In this document: in pieces, positions 49,296 through 60,830 of the stretch | Position numbering within the stretch: the first letter of the stretch is position 1 | How the letters are laid out: every line of letters begins with the position of its first letter | From: Scilla litardierei | Taxonomy: Eukaryota > Streptophyta > Magnoliopsida > Asparagales > Asparagaceae | NCBI GenBank assembly: GCA_030789695.1 | Contig: CM061141.1 | Location: 170,824,807-170,888,806 of the forward strand | Reading direction: 5' to 3' | DNA length: 64,000 bases | Program-made: the position numbers and the translations under genes | Notes under the pieces: generated by a model | What the model saw: the letters and a program-made list of their open reading frames with translations, nothing else | What the model was told of the DNA's origin: nothing | Databases searched by the model: none

Positions 49296-49300
49296 CTATA
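49296..49300. other. Right target-site duplication CTATA
   Basis: Perfect match to 41088-41092. The following AAAATGTCAGTTGGAAC continues the satellite A monomer interrupted by the element. Confidence 0.9.
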
Positions 49301-51622
49301 AAAATGTCAGTTGGAACTCGGAGATCGCCATCTTCATCTAAAAATATGAAAAGATAAAATTAGGCTAAAAATCATATTATTTATTAAAAAGATCCATTTC
49401 TTCCATAGAATATAGAAAATAGCATCTACGTCAAAAATCCACAAAATGTCGGTTGGAACCGGGAGAACGCCATCTTAAACTGAAAAATAAGAGAAGACAA
49501 AATAAGGCCAAAAACCTATCATTTAATAAAAAGATCATCATGAACAACTGGAAAATAAGAGAAAGACAAAATTAGGCACCAAAAATCATATCAAAAAAAT
49601 ATAAAGATCATTATGTTCCAGAAAATATAGAAAATAGCCTCAGCTCAGAAAAATATGCAAAAAATTTCGTTGGAAACGGGTGATCGCCATCTTCAACTAA
49701 AAAAATAATAGAAGACAAAATTAGACCATAAAAATCATTTCATTTAATATATAATCCATATCTTACAGAAAATGTAGAAAATATCCCAGAGCTCAGAAAA
49801 ATCCGCATAAATGTCCATTGGAACCGGGAGATCGCCATCTTCATTTAAAATAAGAGAAGACAAAATTAAGCCACAAAAATCATATCATTTAATACAAACA
49901 TCCATATATTCAATAAACTGTTGAAAATATTTTCGAGTTTAGAAAATTCCGTAAAATGCCTGTTGGAATTGGGAGATCGACATCTTCAACTAACAAAATC
50001 AGAGAAGACAAAATTAGGCAATAAAAATCATATCATTTAATCTAAAGATTCATATCTTACAAAAAATTTAGAAAATATCTCGGAGCTCAAAAAAATAATC
50101 GAAATTTGTTGTAGCCTGTGATCTTCATCTGCAAAAGAAGAGAAGAATAAATTAGGCCTAAAAATCATAGCATTTAATGAAAAGATCCATATTTCCAGAA
50201 AATGTAGAAAATAGCATCTAGGTCAAAAAAATCCGCAAAAATCGCCGTTGGAACCGTGAGAACGCCATCTTCAATTGAAAAATAAGAGAAAATAACAATA
50301 TGCCAAAAATCATATCATTTAATAAAATGATCTATTTCTTCCATAAAATGAAGAAAAATTGCCCCATGCTAACAACAATTAGTAAAATATTCGCTAGAAT
50401 CGATAGATCGCAATATTCAAATAAAAAATAAGGGAAGAAAAACGTAGATATAAAAATTATATCATTTAATAAAAAATTCATATCTTTCATAAAATGTAGA
50501 AATTAGTACCAAAATTCGAAAATTATGCAAAAATTTCCATTAGATCTAAAAGATCGCCATTTTCACCTGAAAAAATTAGAAAAGATAAAATTAAACCAAA
50601 AATCTTATCATTTAATAAAAAGATACATTTCTTCTAGAAAATTTAGAAAATAGTCTCAAAGTCAGAATAATACGCAAAATGTCTGTTCGAATGGGAGATC
50701 GCAATCTTCAACTGAAAAATAAAAGAAGACAAAATTAGGCCAAAAGCATATAATTTAATAAAAAGATCCATAACTTTTCGAAAATGTCGAAAAATAGACC
50801 CAAGCTAAGAAAGATCTGCAAAAACGTCCCTTGGAACCGGGAGATCACCGTCTTCATCTGAAAAAAAGAGATGACAAATTAGGTTATAAAATTCATATCA
50901 TTTAATATAAAGATTAATATTATACAAAAATATAGTAAATAGATCGGAGCTCAAAGAATCCGCATAGATGTCCTTTGGAACCAGGAGATCGCCATCTTCA
51001 AATTAAAAAAGAGAAGACAAAATTGGGCCAACAAATCATATCATTTCATAAAAAGATACAAAACTTCCAGAAAATGTAGAAAAATCTCCAAAAATGTCCG
51101 TTGAAGCCAGGAGATTGCCATCTTCAACTAAAGAAATAACAGAATACTAACGTAGGCTATAAATCGTATTATTTATTAAAACGTTCTATATCTTCCATAA
51201 AATGTAGAAAATAACACCGAGGTCAAAAAACCCAAATATGTCAGTTGGAACCGGAAGATTGCCATCTTCAACTAAAAATAAGAGAATACAACATTAGGGT
51301 ATAAAAATCACATCATTTAATAAAAAGATACATAACTTCCGAAGATGTAGAAAATTGCCCGGAGCTCAAAAAAAGCGCAAAAATATTCGTTGAAACCGGT
51401 AGATCGCCATCTTCATCTGAAAAATATTAGAAGAAAAAATTAGGTCAAAAATCATCTCTTTAATAAAATATCCATTACTTCCTGCAAATGTAGAAAAATA
51501 GCCCCGAGTTCAGCAAAATCGACAAAAATGTCCGTTAGAACCGGGGGATCGCCATCTTCCACTGAATAATTAGAAAAGAAAAAATTAGGTTATAAAAATC
51601 ATATCATTTAATATAAAGATTC

Positions 51623-51756
51623 AGGACCAATGGCCACCTCAATTAATTCTCTCAACTAACCCGGTATGCAGGGCGTGGGTCAGCCTTCCATACCCCACGG
51701 TTTGGTGCCTGACCACCCCACTTGTGAGGCAGTGCGAGAGTCCATGTCAACAAAAA
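51623..51756 (+). mobile_element. SINE-like retroposon, copy 2 (134 bp), with 13-bp target duplication
   Basis: Same length and sequence family as 19473-19606, here in sense orientation: starts AGGACCAATGGCCACCTC, has the B-box-like GGTTTGGTGCC at 51699-51709 and ends in an A tail. It is flanked by AATATAAAGATTC (51610-51622 and 51757-51769), the exact reverse complement of the duplication around copy 1, in the same position of the equivalent monomer. The two copies therefore descend from one insertion duplicated with the satellite. Several substitutions and small changes separate them. Confidence 0.65.
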
Positions 51757-53164
51757 AATATAAAGATTCAAATCATACAGAAAATGTAGAAAATAGATCG
51801 TAACTCAAAAAAATCCGAAAAAATGTCCGTTGGATCCGGGAGATTACCATCTTTAACTGAAAAAATAAAAGAAGACGAAATTAGGCCAAGAATCATATCA
51901 TTTATAATAAAAAGATACATATCTGCCATAAAATGTAGAAAATTGCACCGAACTTAGAAAAATCCGCACAAATGTCCGTTGGAACTGGGAGATCGCAATA
52001 TTCAACTAAAAAGAGAGAAGACAAAAACTAGGCCAAAAATCATATCATTTAATAGAAAGACTCGAATTGACAAAAATATCCGTTGAAACCAGAAGATCAC
52101 CATCTTCAACGGAATGTTAAGAGATGAAAAAATTAGGTTATAAAAATCATATCATTTAATATGAAAATTCATATCATACAGAAAATGTAGAAAATAGCTC
52201 GGAGTTCAGAAAAATCCGAAAAAATGTCTATTGAAACCGGGAGATCGCCATCTTCAATTGAGAAATAAAAGAAGACAAACTTAAACCAAAAATCGTATCA
52301 TTTGATAAAAAATACATATATGCCATAATATGTAGTAAATAGCACCGAGCTAAGAAAAATCCGGACAAATGACCGTTGGAACCAGGAGATTGCAATATTA
52401 AACTGAAAAATTGAAAACAAAATTTGGTCAAAAATTCATATCATTTAATAAAAAGATTCGTATCTTCAAGAAAACGTAGAAAAAAGCCCAAAACTAAGAA
52501 AAAATCTGCAAAAATGTCTGTTGGAACTGGGAAATCGCTATCTTCAACTAAAAAATAGGAGAAGACAAAATTAGGCTACAAAAATCTTGTCATTTAATAA
52601 AGAGATCCATATATTTAAAAAAATATAGAAAATAGCCTGGAGCTCAGAAAAATCCGCAAAAAATATCCGTTGGAACTGGGAAATCGACATCTTCAATTGA
52701 AAAATAACAGAAGAAGAAATTTGGATATAAAGATCATATCAATTAATATAAAGATTCTTATCTTTCAGAAAGTGTACAAAATAGCCTCGAGCTCAGAAAA
52801 ATCTGCAAAAATGTCCTTTGGAACCGAGAGATCGTCATCTTCAACCGAAATATAAGAGAAGACAAAATTAGGCCAAAATATCATATCATTTAATAAAATG
52901 TTACATATCTTCCAAAAATTGGAAAAATAACCCGGAGCTCACAAAAATCGGCAAAAAATGTCCGTTGGAACCGGGAGATCGCCATCTTCAACCGAAATGT
53001 ATGAGAAGACAAAATTAGGCCAAAATATCATTTCATTTAATAAAAAGATCGCTATCTTCAGATGAAAAATAAGAGAAGTCAAATTTAGGCTATAAAAATC
53101 ATATCAATTAATAAAAGATCCATATCTTTCATAAAATGTAGAAAATAGCACCAAGCTCAGAAAA

Positions 53165-53250
53165 CGATATATAAAAATCTTATCACTTGAAGATGGTGAT
53201 TTACAGACATTTTTATAGATGAAGATGGCGATTTCCCAGTTCCAAGCTGC
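53165..53250 (+). repeat. Flipped satellite A module, inverted counterpart of 18008-18080
   Basis: CGATATATAAAAATCTTATC turns into plus-oriented pieces (ACTTGAAGATGGTGATTTAC, GATGAAGATGGCGATTTCCC) and returns to minus at AGTTCCAAGCTGCAAAAAAT. Breakpoints and piece order equal the reverse complement of 18008-18080. Confidence 0.75.
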
Positions 53251-56189
53251 AAAAAATCCGCAAAAATGTCAGTTGGAACCGGCATATCTTCATTTTCAAC
53301 TTTAAAAAAAATAAGAGAAGACAAATTTAGGCCAAAATCCTATCATTTAATAAAAAGATGCATATCTTCCAAAAAATTAGGAAAATAGCCTCGAGGTCAG
53401 AATAATCTACAAAAATGCCCATTGGAACTGGGAGATCGCCATCTTTAACAGCAAAAAAAGACAAAATTAAGCCAAAAATCATATTATTTCATAAAAAATA
53501 CATATCTTATAGAAAATATAAAAAGTAGTCCCAAGCTATGAAAAGTCTGCAAAAATGTCCGTTGAAACCGGTAGATCGCCTCCTTCACCTAAAAAAATAA
53601 GAGAAGAAAAATGTTGGCTATAAAAATCTTCCATAAAATGTATAAAATAGCACCGAGCTCAAAAAAAATCCGCAAAAATATTAATTGGAACCGGGAGATC
53701 ACCAATTCAACTGAAAAATAAGAGAATGAAAATTAGGCCAAAAATTAGATCATTTAATAAAAGTCCATATCTTCCAGAAAATTTAGAAAATAGCCCCGAG
53801 GTAAGAATAATCCGCAAAACAATGTCTAATGGAATTGGGAGATTGCCATCTTCAACTTAAAATAAGAGAAGACAAACTTTGGCAAAAAAATCATCTCATT
53901 TAATAAAAAGTTCCATAAACTTCCCAAAAATGTAGAAAAATTGACCTGAGCTCAGAAAAATCCGCCAAATTGTACATTGAAACCGGGGAGAACGCCATCT
54001 TCTACTGAAAAAATAAGAGAAGACAAAATTAGTCTATAAAAATCATTTCTTTTAATATAAAGATCCATATCTTATAGAAAATGTAAAAAAATCCGCACAA
54101 ATGTAAATTGGAACCGGGAGATCGCCATCTTCAACGGAAAAAAGAGAAGACAAAATTGGGCCAAAAAATCATATCATTTAATAAAAATATCCATATCTTC
54201 CAGGAGAGGAAGAAAAATAATGCCAAACAAAGAAAAATCCGTAAAAATTTCTGTGGAAACGGGTAGATCGCCATTTCAACTGAAAAAATTAGAATATAGC
54301 AATCCACAAAAAAGTCTGTTGGAACAGGGAGAACGAAAAATATAGAAAATATAGAAAATATAGAAAATAGAAAATAGAAAATCAATCATTTACTAAAAAG
54401 ATCCTTAAATTTCATAAAATATAGACAATAACACCGAGCTCATAAAAATCCACAAATAAGTCTATTGGAATAGTGATATCGTCATTTTCAACTGAAAAAT
54501 AAGAAAAGATAAAATTAGGCCAAAAATTATATCATTTAAGAAAATGATACTTATATTCCAGAAAATTTAGAAAATAGCCCCGAGGTCAGAATAATACGCA
54601 AAAAATTTATGTTGGAACCGAAAGAACACCATATTCAACTGAAAAAATAAGAGAATAAAAAATTAGACCATTAAAATCATATCATTTAATCCTTCCAACA
54701 TATGTAGAAAATAGTCTAGAGTTCAGAAAAATCCAAATTTTCGTTGGAACCGAGAGATCTCCATCTTCAACTAAAAAAAATAAGAGAAGACAAATATAGG
54801 CTATAAAAGTAATACCATTTAATAAAAAGTTCTTTATCTTCCATAAATTTTAGAAAAAAAGCACCGAGCTCAAAAAAAATCCGCAAAAATGTTCATTGGA
54901 ACCATGGTCGCCACCTTCAACTGAAAAAAATAAGAGAAGACAAAATCAGGCAATAAAAATCAAATCGTATCATTTAATATATATATTCATATCTTATAGA
55001 AAATGTAGAAAATATCCTGGAGCTCAAAAAATCCGTAAAAAATGTTTGTTAGAACCGGGAGATCATCATCTTCGTCTAAAAAACAAAGAAGACAAAAATT
55101 AGGCCAAAAAATCACATCATTTCATAAAAAGATCCGTATCTTCAAGAAAATGTAGAAAAATAGCCTCAAGTTAAAAAAATCTGCAAAAATTTCCATTGGA
55201 ACCCGGGAGATCGCCATCTTCAACTGAAGAAAATAAGAGAAGACAAACGTAGTCTATAAAAATCATATCATTTATAAAAATGTAATAAACAGCACCGAGC
55301 TTATAAAATTTTGCAAAAATGTCTGTTGGAATAGGAAGATCACCATCTTCAACCGAAAAATAAGAGAAGACGAAATTGGCAAAAAATCTTATCATTTAAT
55401 AAAAAGATCCATATCTTCCAGAAAATTTAGAAAATAATCCCGATGTCACAATAATAGGCAAAATGTCCAGCAGAAATGGGAGATCGCTACCTTCAACTAA
55501 AAAATAAAAGAAAAGACAATGAGGCCAAAAGTCATCTCATTTAATAAAAACATCCATAACTTCTCGAAAATGTTGAAAAATAGCCCCGATCTCAGAAAAA
55601 CCCGCAAAAATGTCCCTTGGATCATGGAGATCGACATCTTCAACTGAAAAATAAGATAGGACAAAATTAAGTTATAAAAATCATATCATTTAATAAAAAG
55701 ATTCATATTATACAAAAAATATAGAAAATATCCTTAGTTCAAAATAAATCCGCAGAAATGTCCATTGGATCAGGGAGCTTGCCATCTTCAAAGGAAAAAA
55801 AAGAAGACAAAATTAGGCAAAAAAATCATATCATTGCTTAAAAGATACATATCTTCCAGAAAATATAGAAAATTAGTCTCAAGCTAAAAAAATCTGCAAA
55901 AATATCTGTTGGAACTGGGAGATCGCCATCTTTAACTAAAAAAAATAAGAGAAGACAAACGTAAGCTACATAAATCATATTATTTAATAAAAAGTTCTAT
56001 ATCTTTCATAAAATGTAGAAAATAGCACCGAGCTCAAAAAATACGCAAAAATGTCCTTTCTGGAACCGGGAGATTGCCATCTTCAATTAAAAAAAAATAA
56101 GAGAATGCAAACTTATGCTATAAAATCATGTCATTTAATATTAAGATACAAAACTTTCCAAAAATTTAGAAAATAGCACTGGGCTCAGA

Positions 56190-57300
56190 AAAATCCGTAA
56201 AAATATCTGTTGGAATCAGGGGATCACCATCTTCAACTGAATAATAAGAGAAGACAAAATTAGGTTATAAAAATCATATCTTTTAATATAAGGATTCGTA
56301 TCATACAGAAAATGTAGAAAATAGCTCGGAGCTCAGAAAAATCCGAAAAAAATGTCCATTGGAACCGAGAGATCGCCATCTACAACTGAAAAATAAAAGA
56401 AGACAAAATTAGGACAAAAAACATATCATTTAATGAAAAGATACATATCGACCATAAATGTAGAAAATAGCACCGAGCTCAGAAAAATCTGCATAAATGT
56501 TCGTTGCAACTGGGAGATCGCAATATTCAACTGAAAAAAGAGAAGACAAAATTAGGCCAAAAAATCATATCATGTCATAAAAAGATTCATATCTTCCAGA
56601 AAATGTAGAAAAAAGCCCAAAGCTAAGAAAAATCAGTAAAAATGTCCGTTGGAACCTGGAGATCGCCATCTTCAACTGAAAAATATGAGAAGACAAAAAT
56701 TAGGCTATAAAAATCTTGTCATTTAATAAAGAGATACATATCTTTAATAAAATGTAGAAAATAGCAATGAGATCAGAAAAATCCGAAAAAAGGCCGTTCG
56801 AATAGGAAGATCACAATCTTTAACTGAAAAATAAGAAGAAAAAATAGGATATAAAATTCATATCATTTAATATAAAGATTCTTATCTTCTAGAAAGTGTA
56901 CAAAATAACCCCAAGCTCAAAAAATTCTGCAAAAATGTCCGTTGGAACCAGGAGATTGCCATCTTCAAATAAAAATAAAAGAAGATAAATTTAGGCCAAA
57001 ATAGCATATCATCTAACAAAATGATATATATCTTCCAAAAATGTGGAAAATAGCCCGAGCTCAAAAAATTCGCAAACATGTCTGTTGGAACCGGGTGATC
57101 AGCATCTTCAACTGGAATATTAGAGAAGAAAAAATTAGGCTAAAATTATATCATTTAATAAAAAGATTCCATCTTTAACTGGAAAATTAGAGAAGACAAA
57201 CTATGGCTATAAAAATCTTATCAATTAATAAAAAGATAATTTTCTTTCATAAAATATAGAAAATAGCACCAAGCTCAGAAAATGATATATAGAAATTTTA
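56190..57300 (-). repeat. Higher-order duplicated block within the minus array, copy 1
   Basis: Repeated at 58460-59570, offset about 2,270-2,280 bp. Diagnostic shared variants are GATTCGTATCATACAGAAAA, ATACATATCGACCATAAATG, TAGGACAAAAA before CATATCATTTAATG, AAAGCCCAAAGCTAAGAAAA and GAAAGTGTACAAAATAACCC. It corresponds to 14130-15230 of the plus array. Confidence 0.8.
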
Positions 57301-57460
57301 TCTGTTGAAGATGGCGATTTTTCGGTTACAACAGACATTTTTATAGATGAAGATGGCGATTTATCAGTTCCAAATTTTGTATTCTCTTATATTTCAATTG
57401 AAGATGTCGTTTTCCTAGTTTCAGCGGACATTTTTGGCCAAATTTTTCTTCTCTGATATC
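57282..57460 (+). repeat. Flipped satellite A module, inverted counterpart of 13957-14130
   Basis: AATGATATATAGAAATTTTA leads into plus-oriented pieces (TGAAGATGGCGATTTTTCGG, GATGAAGATGGCGATTTATC, CAATTGAAGATGTCGTTTTC) and orientation returns at CTCTGATATCATTTAAT. Order and breakpoints equal the reverse complement of 13957-14130. This is the longest form of the module. Confidence 0.8.
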
Positions 57461-58459
57461 ATTTAATAAAATGTTCCATATCTTCCAGAATATGTGAAAA
57501 ATGGTCCGAAGTTTAGAAAGATCCACAAAAATGTCCGTTAGAACCAGAAGATCGCTATCTTCAACAGAATAAATGAGAAGACAAAATTAGGCCAAAAAAT
57601 GATATCGTTTAATAAAAAGATCGCCATCATCAATTGAAAAAGATGAGAAGACAAAAGTAGGCAACAAAAATCGTATCAATTAATATAAAGATCCTTATCA
57701 TTCAGAAAAAATATATAATAGCACCGAGCTCAGAAAAATAAGCAAAAAATTTCGATGAAACCAAGAGATCGCCATCTTCAACTGAAAAAAAATAAGAGAA
57801 GACAAAAAATATACTATAAAAATCATATCATTTAATATAAAGATCTAAATCTTTCAGAAAATGTAGAAAATTGCCCGGACTTAGAAAAATCTGCAAAAAG
57901 TCCGTTAGAACAAGGAGATTGCCATCTTTAACGAAAAAAAATAAGAGAATACAAAATTAGTCCAAAAATCATATCATTTAATAAAAAGATACATATCTTC
58001 CAGAAAATGTAGAAAAATAGTCGCGAACTCAGAAAAATCCGCAAAAATGTCTGGAGCAGGAGATCGCCAACTTTAACTGAAAATAAGAGAAGACAAACTT
58101 ATGCAGTAAAAATCATATCATTTAATAAAAAGATACATATCTTCCATAATATTTAGAAAATAGCCCCGATATCAGAAAAATTCACAAAAATTCCTTTGGA
58201 AACGGGATATCACCATCTTCGACTGAAAAATATGAGAATACTAACTTAGTCAATAAAAATCATATCATTTAATAAAATGAACCGCATCTTCAATAAACTA
58301 TAGAAAATATTCCAAAGCTAAGAAAATCTACAAAAATGTTTGTTGGAAACAGGAATTTTCCATCTTCAAATAAAAAATATGAGAGGACAAAATTAGGCAA
58401 AAATTCATATCATTTAATAAAAAGTTCCATAACTTCCCAAAATATAGAAATAGTTCAGA

Positions 58460-59570
58460 AAAATCTGCAAAAATGTTTGTTGGAACCAGGGGATCGCCAT
58501 CTTCAATTGAATAATAAGGGAAGACAAATTAAGTTATAAAAATCATATCATTTAATATAAAGATTCGTATCATACAGAAAATGTAGAAAATAGCTCGGAG
58601 CTCGGAAAAATCCGAAAAAATGTCCGTTGGAACCGAGAGATCGCCATCTGCAACTGAAAAATAAAAGATGACAAAATTAGGACAAAAACATATCATTTAA
58701 TGAAAAGATACATATCGACCATAAATGTAGAAAATAGCACCGAGCTCAGAAAAATTTGCATAAATGTCCATTGGAACTAGGAGATCGCAATATTCAACTG
58801 AAAAAAGAGAAGACAAAATTAGGCCAAAAAATCATATCATTTCATAAAAAGATTCATATCTTCTTGGAAATGTAGAAAAAAGCCCAAAGCTAAGAAAAAT
58901 CCGTAAAACTGTCCGTTGAAACCTGGAGATTGCCATCTTCAACTGAAAAATATGAGAAGACAAAAATTAGGCTATAAAAATCTTGTCATTTAATAAAGAG
59001 ATCATATCTTTAATAAAATGTAGAAAACTTCAAGGAGATCAGAAAAATCTGCAAAAATGTCTGTTCGAACAGGAAGATCACCATCTTTAACTGAAAAATA
59101 AGAACAAATAGGATATAAAAATCATATCATTTAATATAAAGATTCTTATCTTCCAGAAAGTGTACAAAATAACCCCTAGCTCAGAAAATTCTGCAAAAAT
59201 TTCTGTTCGAACCGGGAGATCGCCATCTTCAAATAAAAAAATATAAAAGAAGATAAAATTAAGCCAAAATAGTATATCAATTAATAAAATGATACGTATC
59301 TTCCAAAAATCTGGAAAACAGTCTGGAGCTCAAAAAATTCGCAAAAATGTCTGTTGGAACTGGGTGATCACCAACTTCAACTGGAATATTACAGAAGAAA
59401 AAATTAGGCTAAGATTATATCATTTAATAAAAATATTCCATCTTTAACTGGAAAATTAGAGGAGACAGACTAAGGCTATAAAAATCTTTTCAATTAATAA
59501 AAAGATAAATTTCTTTCATAAAATATAGAAAATAGCACCAAGGTCAAAAAATGATATAGAGAAATCTTAT
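58460..59570 (-). repeat. Higher-order duplicated block within the minus array, copy 2
   Basis: Near-copy of 56190-57300. Its right end runs into the start of a flipped module (AATGATATAGAGAAATCTTA at 59550) that is cut after about 80 bp by the LTR at 59632. It marks where the minus array stops matching the plus arm. Confidence 0.8.
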
Positions 59571-59631
59571 CTGTTAATTTTATTTTCTCTGATTCTTAAG
59601 TTGAAAATTTTGATCTCCTGGTTCCAACTGA

Positions 59632-60830
59632 CAACTTGCATTTTCTTGGTTTCATCCCCAATTTGCAAGTCAGTCGACTGATGAAGTATTTACAGTCGCC
59701 TGTAGAATTACAGTCGCCTGTGAAATGGTCATCTATTGTCTGAAGTCGTAAGTGTAAAAGTTGCATTTTTCTCAGCGCCTTTCCACCTCTAGTGACAGTC
59801 GCCTGCTGAAGGATATCCAGTCGCCTGTGAATTGCTCTACAGTCGTCTGTGCACAACTTGTATTTTCTAGGCTTCATCCCAATGTGCAAGTCAGTCGACT
59901 GATGAAGTTTTTACAGTCGCATGTCTATTTATAGTTGCCTGTGTAGCCTTCTACAGTCACCTGTCCTGGCTTAGATTATAGCCGTTGGGAATTTTATAGC
60001 CGTTGACCAGTCGATTGTCAGTTGTTCATCAGTCGACTGCCTGTGCCGTAAACTGCCAAAATCTAGCCGTTGCAGATTTAGTCATTTTGGATTTTTGCTT
60101 GGGTTTGAGGGTTTCTTTTGGCTTCCTATATATAGGAGAGGGCTGAGTTCATTAGGACTCCTTGGAACTATTGAAGATCATTTGAGAATCATTAAGCCAC
60201 TCTCAAACTCTTTCATTTCCCTCTTAAAGCTCATTCTCTCCTTCATGCATTGAAGTCAAGCTCAAGGGAAATCATCCAAGTGCTTTCAAGCTAATCTCAT
60301 CGCTTGGAGATCCTCTTCTATGCCTTGCATTCATTAATTAGTAAGTTCATCTCAAGGCATATGTAAGAGTATTTGTTTTACTTTATGTTTTCAACCCTAA
60401 TTCTCTTTGTGGGAATTACATACTCTCTTTGTGGGAGTTTGGTGTCCTAGTGTAGGACTAACCCTAATTCTCTATGTGGGAGTTAGTAATTCTCTGTGTG
60501 AGAATTTGACCCTTGAGTAGGGTTGGTTTGGTTCTTGTATAGGACAAAATCCTCTGTGTGAGGTATCTCTTTGTGGGATTGTATTCACTTCTCTTTGTGG
60601 GAATTATTGTGAATATTGGTGTGGATGGACGTATCCATGTTTGGGGAACTAAGGTAAAATATTGTGTTTACGTTTGGATTGATTGTGTTGATTAATTCCT
60701 CTTGTATTTAAGTATTCTGTATTTTCAAGTTAATTTTTAATTGCACAATTTATTGCCATTAATCTATTCAACCCCCTAAAGAGTGTTTGTTGTTAGTATT
60801 GCAAGGTAGACGGTCCTTACAATATTTTGG
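59632..60830 (+). mobile_element. Solo or partial Ty1/copia-type LTR
   Basis: A 1.2-kb non-satellite block between satellite A segments of opposite orientation. It contains a TATA box (TATATATA, 60127-60134) followed by GGAGAGGGCTGAGTTC. The ending TTGCACAATTTATTGCC then CTATTCAACCCCCTAAAGAG is typical of plant copia LTR 3' ends. An internal tandem duplication of about 222 bp (CAACTTGCATTTTCTTGG at 59632, CAACTTGTATTTTCTAGG at 59854) is rich in ACAGTCGCCTGT and CAGTCGACTG words, and 60395-60610 carries many CTCTTTGTGGGA words. No primer site or coding sequence follows and no clear target duplication was found. Confidence 0.6.

Larger units (their letters stand above)
49301..59631 (-). repeat. 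Satellite A array, minus orientation (about 68 monomers)
   Basis: Reverse-complement satellite A. From 49301 to about 58455 it is colinear with 21895 down to 12950 of the plus array, including the SINE-like insertion, the flipped modules and short monomers (for example the truncated unit at about 49545, matching 21643-21711). From about 58460 to 59570 it instead repeats 56190-57300. Minus-strand frames such as 54385-54131 are repeat-derived. Confidence 0.95.
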
